Source: Caulobacter segnis (GTDB lineage Bacteria > Pseudomonadota > Alphaproteobacteria > Caulobacterales > Caulobacteraceae). Taken from it: 6,380 nt of DNA. A program made the translations under genes and the position numbers. The notes below the pieces were generated by a model. The model had not been told where the DNA came from, did not search any database, and was given only the letters and a program-made list of their open reading frames with translations. Each line of letters opens with the position of its first letter. The stretch's first letter is position 1. The DNA lies in NCBI RefSeq assembly GCF_003243465.1, contig NZ_QFQZ01000133.1, positions 1 through 6,380 of the forward strand, written 5' to 3'. Below are positions 1 through 4,718 of the stretch, in pieces.

Positions 1-2
1 GG

Positions 3-79
<77 letters not shown>

Positions 80-84
80 ATATC

Positions 85-102
85 CCTTCGCCGAAGCGAA
101 AG
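85..102 (-). other. UUCG-tetraloop hairpin in the tRNA-Asp 5' leader
   Basis: On the - strand the sequence CTTTCGC-TTCG-GCGAAGG forms a 7-bp stem with one U-G pair, capped by the very stable C(UUCG)G tetraloop. It lies 5 nt upstream of the mature tRNA 5' end at 79, inside the predicted precursor leader. It may keep the leader from mispairing with the tRNA or help present the RNase P cleavage site. That role is inferred; the hairpin itself is visible. It has no U-run and sits upstream of the tRNA, so it is not a terminator. Confidence 0.6.
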
Positions 103-129
103 TGCGACCCGCCGATCGGCGAGGCGCGT

Positions 130-158
130 CTGATATGTCGCTCGAAGACTCGTGTCAA
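130..158 (-). promoter_or_regulatory. Predicted promoter of tRNA-Asp
   Basis: On the - strand a perfect TTGACA -35 element (complement at 153-158) is followed, after a 17-bp spacer, by TATCAG (130-135), a partial match to the -10 box. The predicted transcription start is near 123, giving a leader of roughly 40 nt before the tRNA. A GANTC methylation site (147-151) lies in the spacer just below the -35 element. The -35 match and spacing are strong; the -10 is only moderate. Confidence 0.6.
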
Positions 159-338
159 CGGCCATATCGAAGAAGCGACAAAACGCGTGTGGAGAGCTTG
201 GTCTTTCGATGGTTTAAATAGGCGCAGCGACGCGCGCGCCCGCCTTTGTAGGCAAGGATTGTGCGTCCAGACACTGGTTAACCGCCGTTAGGTAAACGAG
301 CTCTAGTTGCGATCGTTTCTCAATGTGTTCCGGGGTGT

Positions 339-367
339 TTGAAGCCGCTGCGACACTGGGCTACAAC
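339..367 (+). promoter_or_regulatory. Predicted sigma-73-type promoter of the nuo operon
   Basis: TTGAAGC (339-345), 14 nt, then GCTACAAC (360-367). This fits the Caulobacter housekeeping consensus TTGACGS-N10-14-GCTANAWC with a single mismatch in the -35 and a full match in the -10. In E. coli terms it is TTGAAG and TACAAC spaced by 17 bp. The predicted transcription start is about 374, leaving a 5' leader of about 20 nt before nuoA. It is the only strong + strand promoter I see in the window and would serve the whole gene train. Confidence 0.7.
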
Positions 368-373
368 CCGCTC

Positions 374-378
374 GATTC
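374..378. promoter_or_regulatory. GANTC (CcrM methylation) site at the predicted nuo transcription start
   Basis: GATTC lies 6 nt after the -10 element, at or just after the predicted +1. In Caulobacter and relatives CcrM methylates GANTC once per cell cycle, and the regulator GcrA acts at promoters carrying methylated sites. The site is plainly present; an effect on nuo transcription is inference. Only about eight GANTC sites were found by eye in the whole window. Confidence 0.45.
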
Positions 379-393
379 AAGCCAAGGCCCGTC

Positions 394-771
394 ATGACCG
401 CCTTCCTTCTTCAGTACCTGCCGATCGTGATCTTTTTAGGGATCGCGGCGGCCATCGGGATCGTCTTCATCCTGGCCGCGGCCGTGCTCGCGCCCAAGGC
501 GCCCGACCCGGAAAAGCTGTCCGCGTACGAATGCGGCTTCAACGCCTTCGACGACGCGCGCATGAAGTTCGACGTCCGGTTCTATCTGGTGTCGATCCTG
601 TTCATCATCTTCGACCTGGAAGTCGCGTTCCTGTTCCCGTGGGCGGTCACGCTGCTGAAGCTGCCGCATGACGTGGCCCAGTTCGCCTTTTGGTCGATGA
701 TGGCCTTCCTCGGCGTCCTGACCGTTGGCTTTATCTACGAATGGAAGAAGGGCGCCCTCGAATGGGAGTGA
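394..771 (+). CDS. nuoA: NADH-quinone oxidoreductase subunit A
   Basis: Small membrane subunit of complex I (ND3 homologue), located where the membrane arm meets the peripheral arm near the quinone site. The 125-residue product has three membrane helices at roughly 9-33, 62-86 and 95-117. Between helices 1 and 2 is the conserved loop with YECGFNAF, whose Cys47 corresponds to the ND3 loop cysteine that reports the active/deactive state in mitochondria. Helix 2 carries the conserved acidic motif FDLEVAF (Asp74, Glu76). The ATG is preceded by AAGG (384-387) at 6 nt. It is the first gene of the operon, about 20 nt from the predicted transcription start, and overlaps nuoB by 10 nt. Length is normal for the family. 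Nothing looks damaged. Confidence 0.97.
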   Translation: MTAFLLQYLPIVIFLGIAAAIGIVFILAAAVLAPKAPDPEKLSAYECGFNAFDDARMKFDVRFYLVSILFIIFDLEVAFLFPWAVTLLKLPHDVAQFAFWSMMAFLGVLTVGFIYEWKKGALEWE

Positions 772-1322
772 TCGTTCCCGCCAACTCGGCCGGCCGTTCG
801 ACGGTCGAGGGGTATGACCCCAAGCTGCACGACCCGTTCTTCGACGGCGTGTCGCAACAACTGGCCGACAAGGGCTTCATCACGGCCGCCGCCGACGACC
901 TGATCACCTGGGCCCGTACGGGCTCGCTGATGTGGATGACGTTCGGCCTGGCCTGTTGCGCCGTCGAGATGATGCACTCGGCCATGCCGCGCTACGATCT
1001 TGAGCGCTACGGCTTCGCGCCGCGCGCCAGTCCGCGTCAGTCGGACGTGATGATCGTCGCCGGCACCCTGACCAACAAGATGGCTCCGGCGCTGCGCAAG
1101 GTCTACGACCAGATGCCGGAGCCCCGCTACGTCATCTCGATGGGCAGCTGCGCCAATGGCGGCGGCTACTACTATTACAGCTACAGCGTCGTGCGCGGCT
1201 GCGACCGCGTCGTGCCGATCGACATCTACGTGCCTGGCTGCCCGCCCACGGCCGAGGCGCTGGTCTATGGCGTGTTGCAGCTGCAGAAAAAGATTCGTCG
1301 TACGGGGACGATCGAGCGATGA
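762..1322 (+). CDS. nuoB: NADH-quinone oxidoreductase subunit B
   Basis: Q-module subunit (PSST/Nqo6 homologue) that binds the [4Fe-4S] cluster N2, the last electron donor to quinone. The 186-residue product has all four cluster ligands: the adjacent pair Cys65-Cys66 (GLACCAVEMM), Cys130 (MGSCANGGGYY) and Cys160 (VPGCPP). The central helix with MMHSAMPRYDLERYGFAPR is typical. I chose ATG 762 because it gives the family N-terminus and has AAGAAGGG (745-752) upstream at 9 nt. An in-frame ATG at 690 would add 24 residues encoded inside nuoA in another frame and is rejected. A GTG at 768, overlapping the nuoA stop, is a weaker alternative. The gene overlaps nuoA by 10 nt and nuoC by 4 nt, indicating coupled translation. 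Confidence 0.97.
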   Translation: MGVIVPANSAGRSTVEGYDPKLHDPFFDGVSQQLADKGFITAAADDLITWARTGSLMWMTFGLACCAVEMMHSAMPRYDLERYGFAPRASPRQSDVMIVAGTLTNKMAPALRKVYDQMPEPRYVISMGSCANGGGYYYYSYSVVRGCDRVVPIDIYVPGCPPTAEALVYGVLQLQKKIRRTGTIER

Positions 1323-1960
1323 CCGACGGGGTTTCGACCGAAACGGCGATCTCGCCGCTGGAAGCGCTGGGCCAGGCGATCGTCGCCAACAGCGCCGGCG
1401 CGCTCACCGCTTATCACGTGGCGTTTGGCGAACTGACGGTGCTGGGCCTGGCCCATCGCGTCGTCCAGGCGCTGGAGTTCCTGCGTGACCACCCCGACTG
1501 CCGCTTCCACCAGCTGGTGGACCTCACGGCGGTGGACTATCCGGAACGCGAGCGCCGCTTCGACGTGGTCTATCACCTGCTGTCGATGGTGAAGAACGTC
1601 CGTATCCGCCTGAAGGTGCAGACCGACGAGGATACGCCGGTCCCGAGCGCCACGCCCGTCTTCCCGGTCGCTGACTGGTTCGAGCGCGAAGCGTTCGACA
1701 TGTACGGCGTGTTCTTCGAAGGGCACCCGGACCTGCGCCGGATCCTGACCGACTACGGCTTCCATGGCCATCCGCTGCGGAAGGACTTCCCTATGACCGG
1801 ATATGTGGAAGTCCGCTACGACGACGAGCTGAAGCGCGTCGTCTACGAACCCGTGAAGATCACCGAGTTCCGCGCCTTCGACTTCCTGTCTCCGTGGGAG
1901 GGCGCCAAGTACGCCCTGCCGGGCGACGAGAAAGCCGAAAAGCGGGCAGGGGACGCTTAA
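1319..1960 (+). CDS. nuoC: NADH-quinone oxidoreductase subunit C
   Basis: Peripheral-arm Q-module subunit (30 kDa, Nqo5 homologue). It carries no cofactor and packs against NuoD. The 213-residue product contains the 30-kDa family signature at residues 122-143 (EREAFDMYGVFFEGHPDLRR and following), then the conserved GFHGHPLRKDFP stretch (147-158) and the C-terminal EFRAFDFLSPWEG (183-195). It is a stand-alone protein of normal length for bacteria with separate nuoC and nuoD, unlike the fused NuoCD of enterics. Its ATG overlaps the nuoB stop (ATGA), with GGGGA (1304-1308) 10 nt upstream. Only 3 nt separate it from nuoD. Confidence 0.97.
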   Translation: MTDGVSTETAISPLEALGQAIVANSAGALTAYHVAFGELTVLGLAHRVVQALEFLRDHPDCRFHQLVDLTAVDYPERERRFDVVYHLLSMVKNVRIRLKVQTDEDTPVPSATPVFPVADWFEREAFDMYGVFFEGHPDLRRILTDYGFHGHPLRKDFPMTGYVEVRYDDELKRVVYEPVKITEFRAFDFLSPWEGAKYALPGDEKAEKRAGDA

Positions 1961-1963
1961 GTC

Positions 1964-3214
1964 ATGACTGGCACGAACGCGCCCGCCGCGGCGACCGACT
2001 TCTTCCGAGACGAAGCGACGGCTCCGGCCATTCCGGAGACGCCCGTCCGTAAGTTCAATATCAACTTCGGCCCTCAGCACCCTGCCGCGCACGGCGTGCT
2101 GCGCCTGGTGCTGGAGCTGGACGGCGAAATCGTCGAACGCGTCGATCCGCACATCGGCCTGCTGCACCGCGGCACCGAGAAGCTGATGGAAGCGCGGACC
2201 TATCTGCAGAACATCCCGTACTTCGACCGCCTCGACTACGTGGCGCCGATGAACCAGGAGCATGCGTTCTGTCTGGCCATCGAGAAGTTGCTTGGCGTCG
2301 AGGTGCCGCGTCGCGGCCAGATCGTGCGCGTGCTGTTCTGCGAGATAGGCCGCATTCTCAATCACCTGCTGAACGTGACGACCCAGGCCATGGACGTCGG
2401 CGCCCTGACGCCGCCGCTCTGGGGCTTCGAGGAGCGCGAGAAGCTGATGATCTTCTATGAGCGCGCCTGCGGCGCTCGTCTGCACGCCAACTACTTCCGT
2501 CCGGGCGGCGTCCACCAGGACCTGACGCCTGAGCTGATCGATGACATCGAGACCTGGGCGAAGGCTTTCCCCAAGATCTGCGACGACATCGAAGGCCTGA
2601 TCACCGACAACCGCATCTTCAAGCAGCGCAACGTCGATATCGGCGTGGTCAGCAAGGAAGACGCCTGGGCCTGGGGGTTCTCGGGCGTGATGGTCCGCGG
2701 CTCAGGCATCGCCTGGGACCTGCGCCGCAACCAGCCGTACGAGAACTACAATGAGTTCGAGTTCGACATCCCGCTGGGCAAGAATGGCGACTGCTACGAT
2801 CGCTACCTCTGCCGCATGCAGGAGATGCGCGAGTCCACCAAGATCATCCTGCAGGCCGTGCAAATGCTGCGCGGCACGCCGGGCCCGGTGCTGAGCGAGG
2901 ACAACAAGGTCAGTCCGCCCCGTCGCGCCGAGATGAAGCGCTCGATGGAAGCCCTGATCCACCACTTCAAGCTCTATACCGAGGGGTTCAAGACGCCCGA
3001 AGGCGAGGTCTATGCGGCCGTCGAGGCGCCGAAGGGCGAGTTCGGCGTCTACGTGGTCAGCAATGGCACCAACAAGCCGTACCGCTGCAAGATCAAGGCT
3101 CCGGGCTTCTCGCACCTGGCGGCCATGGACTGGATGAACCGGGGCCACCAGCTGGCCGACGTTTCGGCCATCCTGGGCTCGCTCGACATCGTGTTCGGCG
3201 AGGTCGACCGGTGA
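1964..3214 (+). CDS. nuoD: NADH-quinone oxidoreductase subunit D
   Basis: 49-kDa subunit (Nqo4 homologue) that with NuoB forms the quinone-binding cavity. It is evolutionarily related to the large subunit of [NiFe] hydrogenases but lacks the nickel ligands. The 416-residue product has FGPQHPAAHGVLRL near residue 35, the 49-kDa signature LHRGTEKLMEAR (67-78) and the conserved C-terminus GSLDIVFGEVDR. By hand alignment with Thermus Nqo4, His43 and Tyr92 match the quinone headgroup ligands His38 and Tyr87. The first 30 residues are a variable Ala/Thr-rich leader. ATG 1964 has AGGGGA (1948-1953) 10 nt upstream, inside the end of nuoC. The stop overlaps the GTG start of the next gene. Confidence 0.97.
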   Translation: MTGTNAPAAATDFFRDEATAPAIPETPVRKFNINFGPQHPAAHGVLRLVLELDGEIVERVDPHIGLLHRGTEKLMEARTYLQNIPYFDRLDYVAPMNQEHAFCLAIEKLLGVEVPRRGQIVRVLFCEIGRILNHLLNVTTQAMDVGALTPPLWGFEEREKLMIFYERACGARLHANYFRPGGVHQDLTPELIDDIETWAKAFPKICDDIEGLITDNRIFKQRNVDIGVVSKEDAWAWGFSGVMVRGSGIAWDLRRNQPYENYNEFEFDIPLGKNGDCYDRYLCRMQEMRESTKIILQAVQMLRGTPGPVLSEDNKVSPPRRAEMKRSMEALIHHFKLYTEGFKTPEGEVYAAVEAPKGEFGVYVVSNGTNKPYRCKIKAPGFSHLAAMDWMNRGHQLADVSAILGSLDIVFGEVDR

Positions 3215-3543
3215 GCCTGGCCGATATCGCCCAGGCGCAGCTCGACGCCTACAACGCCCAGGACCTGGACGCGCACTGCGCCCACTTCGCCGACGACGTG
3301 GTCGTCGCGGGCCTGAATGGCGACGTGGCCCGTACCGGCATCGACGCCTACCGCGCCTTCTACGCCAAGACCTTCGCCGAGTTCCCCAAGAACAAGGCGA
3401 CCTTGCTGAACCGCATCGTGGTCGGGTCCAACGTGATCGATCACGAGCATGTCGACCGCGGGAACGGCGATGCGCCGTTTCAGGTCGCCGCCATCTACAC
3501 CTTCAAGGGCGACAAGATCGCCCGCGTGGATTTCGCCCGATGA
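3211..3543 (+). CDS. NTF2/SnoaL-like small protein inserted in the nuo operon
   Basis: A 110-residue soluble protein with no signal peptide or membrane segment. Its pattern suggests an NTF2-like (SnoaL/steroid delta-isomerase-like) alpha+beta barrel: an N-terminal helix running into YNAQDLDAHCAHFADDVVV (14-32), a helix around AYRAFYAKTFAEFP (46-59), then strands VIDHEHVDR (75-83) and AAIYTFKGDKIARVDFAR (93-110). The GTG start at 3211 overlaps the nuoD stop (GTGA), with GAGG (3200-3203) at 7 nt. The end overlaps nuoE (ATGA). About 8% of codons end in A/T, as in the nuo genes, so it looks native. By recalled alignment, the ketosteroid isomerase catalytic Tyr and first Asp are replaced (Gln10 and Gly34), so isomerase activity should not be assumed. 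Role in complex I is unknown. Fold call is moderately sure. Confidence 0.85.
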   Translation: MSLADIAQAQLDAYNAQDLDAHCAHFADDVVVAGLNGDVARTGIDAYRAFYAKTFAEFPKNKATLLNRIVVGSNVIDHEHVDRGNGDAPFQVAAIYTFKGDKIARVDFAR

Positions 3544-4229
3544 GCGTCCGTCGTCTCGCTAAAGAACAGCCCGCCAGCTTCGCCTTTACGGCCGAGAGCC
3601 AGGCCAAGGCCGACTGGTGGAAAGCCAAGTATCCCGCCGCCCGCAAGCAGTCGGCGGTGATCCCGATGCTGTGGCTGGCCCAGAAGCAGGAAGGCTGGAT
3701 TTCCGAGCCCGCGATCCAGGAGATCGCGAAGCAACTAGAGATGCCGGTCATCCGCGTGCTGGAGGTGGCCACCTTCTACGTGATGTTCCAACTGCAGCCC
3801 GTCGGCAAGGTCGCCTTCGTCCAGCTGTGCGGCACCACGCCGTGCCAGCTGCGCGGCGCGCTGGACCTCAAGGCCGTGCTGAAGGACAAGATCGGCGAGG
3901 CTCATCACGTCTCGGCGGACGGCAAGTTCAGCTGGGAAGAGGTCGAGTGCCTGGGTGCGTGCTGCAACGCCCCGATGGCCGCGATCAACGACTATTACTA
4001 CGAGGACCTGACGCCGGAGAGCCTGGCCCAGATCCTGGACGACTTCGCCGCCGGCAAGGCGCCGAAGCCGGGCAGCTATGACGGCCGCGGCGCCTCTGAA
4101 CCCAAGGGCAAGATCCAGACCCTGACGGATCCGAAGCTGTACGACGGCTCGGCCGCCAAGAAGATCAAGATCCCGAACCTGCCCGAGAAGCCCAAGGCTT
4201 CGAAGGCCAAGTCGGAGCCGACCGCCTAA
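3540..4229 (+). CDS. nuoE: NADH-quinone oxidoreductase subunit E
   Basis: 24-kDa subunit (Nqo2 homologue) of the NADH-oxidising module, carrying the [2Fe-2S] cluster N1a in a thioredoxin-like fold. The 229-residue product has an N-terminal helical part with IPMLWLAQKQEGWIS (41-55) and VLEVATFYVMF (73-83). The four ligands are Cys97 and Cys102 (CGTTPC), then Cys137 and Cys141 (CLGAC). After about residue 170 comes a Lys/Ala/Pro-rich tail of some 60 residues that is absent from the 166-residue E. coli protein; alphaproteobacterial NuoE proteins commonly have such tails. The start overlaps the preceding stop (ATGA), and only a weak GGA (3528-3530) precedes it, so translation is probably coupled. 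One nucleotide separates it from the next gene. Confidence 0.97.
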   Translation: MSVRRLAKEQPASFAFTAESQAKADWWKAKYPAARKQSAVIPMLWLAQKQEGWISEPAIQEIAKQLEMPVIRVLEVATFYVMFQLQPVGKVAFVQLCGTTPCQLRGALDLKAVLKDKIGEAHHVSADGKFSWEEVECLGACCNAPMAAINDYYYEDLTPESLAQILDDFAAGKAPKPGSYDGRGASEPKGKIQTLTDPKLYDGSAAKKIKIPNLPEKPKASKAKSEPTA

Positions 4230-4230
4230 C

Positions 4231-4455
4231 ATGACCGCCGACGCCGCCCTCCAGAAGAAGCGCCTGACCGCGATGCTCGTCATCAACGCGGTCTGCTTCG
4301 TGCTGGCCGGCGTCGCGATCTATGGCGCGGTGTCGCTTCGGATCGACTGGCTGCGGCTGGTCTTCCTGGGTGCGATCATCGCCGGCCTGGGGTCGCACGT
4401 CTGGTTCATCGTGGGCTGGATGCGCGCGACCAAGGGCGGGGAGGGCGTGTCGTGA
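4231..4455 (+). CDS. Small two-helix membrane protein, function unknown
   Basis: A 74-residue protein I do not recognise. It has a short hydrophilic N-terminus ending in KKR (9-11), a membrane helix at about 12-36, a brief loop with RIDW, a second helix at about 40-63, and a short tail RATKGGEG. Positive charges at both ends predict a hairpin with both termini in the cytoplasm. It starts 1 nt after the nuoE stop, with GGAG (4214-4217) 13 nt upstream, and overlaps the next gene by 4 nt. Only about 4% of codons end in A/T, the same strong bias as the nuo genes, which supports a real, expressed, native gene. Its place between nuoE and nuoF suggests a link to complex I, but the sequence does not show one. 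Confidence 0.85.
   Translation: MTADAALQKKRLTAMLVINAVCFVLAGVAIYGAVSLRIDWLRLVFLGAIIAGLGSHVWFIVGWMRATKGGEGVS
4438..4445 (+). promoter_or_regulatory. Strong ribosome binding site for the second small membrane protein
   Basis: GGGGAGGG contains a full GGAGG core 6-7 nt before the GTG at 4452 and fixes that start. It lies inside the end of the preceding gene. nuoF, two genes later, has no visible Shine-Dalgarno sequence, so ribosomes loaded here may also supply nuoF by re-initiation. That last step is inference. Confidence 0.65.
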
Positions 4456-4715
4456 GCGACACTGCGATCGACGCCCGCCGCACGGCTTACTTCCACACGG
4501 TCAAGAGCGTGGGCCGCCGCGAGCGCGGTCTGGGTCTCCTGGCCTGCCTACTTGGCGCGCTGCTCCTGATCTGGGGCCGCTCTGGGCAAGGCGCTCCCGT
4601 TTGGGCGGTTTGGGCCGGCCTCGCCACGATTGGTGTGGGTTGGTTGCTTTTCGCCTATGTCATCCTCCGTCGGACGCGCTATGTGCGCGCCCATCCATTC
4701 GATCCGCAAAGCTGA
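4452..4715 (+). CDS. Second small two-helix membrane protein, function unknown
   Basis: An 87-residue protein I do not recognise. It has a basic N-terminus (DARR, KSVGRRER), membrane helices at about 26-43 and 49-72 separated by a Gly/Ser loop, and a basic tail RRTRYVRAHPFD. The predicted topology is both ends in the cytoplasm. Its GTG start overlaps the previous stop (GTGA) and has the best ribosome binding site in the window, GGGGAGGG (4438-4445), at 6 nt. Codon use is looser than in its neighbours: 22 of 87 codons end in A/T (about 25%, hand count) against about 8% in nuoF. This suggests weaker selection or a later arrival. The stop is 3 nt before nuoF. It may form a pair with the preceding protein. 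Confidence 0.8.
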   Translation: MSDTAIDARRTAYFHTVKSVGRRERGLGLLACLLGALLLIWGRSGQGAPVWAVWAGLATIGVGWLLFAYVILRRTRYVRAHPFDPQS

Positions 4716-4718
4716 GTC

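Larger units (their letters stand above)
80..393. other. Divergent intergenic region between tRNA-Asp and nuoA
   Basis: About 310 bp without a convincing gene. Its left part holds the tRNA-Asp leader, including a perfect 12-bp palindrome CGCCGATCGGCG at 110-121, and the tRNA promoter. Its right end holds the nuo promoter. The middle (about 160-338) contains a short AT-rich patch GGTTTAAATAGG (211-222), a CG-alternating run near 229-240, the palindrome GGTTAACC (276-283) and a GTTAGGTAAAC block (287-297). I could not assign these to a regulator. No small ORF with a ribosome binding site stands out. Confidence 0.6.

Noticed and set aside
278..291. Possible CtrA box TTAA-N6-TTAG
   Set aside because: The CtrA consensus needs a 7-nt spacer (TTAA-N7-TTAA). 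Here the spacer is 6 and the second half-site is imperfect. I kept the block only as an unassigned element.
307..323. Possible FNR/FixK site TTGCG...CTCAA
   Set aside because: Half-sites are poor and the total length is 17 nt instead of the 14 nt of TTGAT-N4-ATCAA.
339..671. 110-codon + strand frame beginning within the promoter region and overlapping nuoA
   Set aside because: It is an out-of-frame shadow of nuoA, rich in Arg, and its start coincides with the predicted -35 element.
690..761. Upstream extension of nuoB to an in-frame ATG at 690
   Set aside because: The extra 24 residues are encoded wholly within nuoA in another frame and do not look like a NuoB N-terminus. ATG 762 has a good AAGAAGGG site.
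1265..2515. 416-codon open frame on the - strand across nuoC and nuoD
   Set aside because: Same explanation: it mirrors strongly coding + strand genes, shows no recognisable domain, and has no ribosome binding site or promoter that I can see.
3211..3543. Calling the inserted gene a steroid delta-isomerase
   Set aside because: Only the general NTF2-like pattern is visible, and the catalytic Tyr and Asp of ketosteroid isomerase do not line up, so an enzyme name is unsupported.
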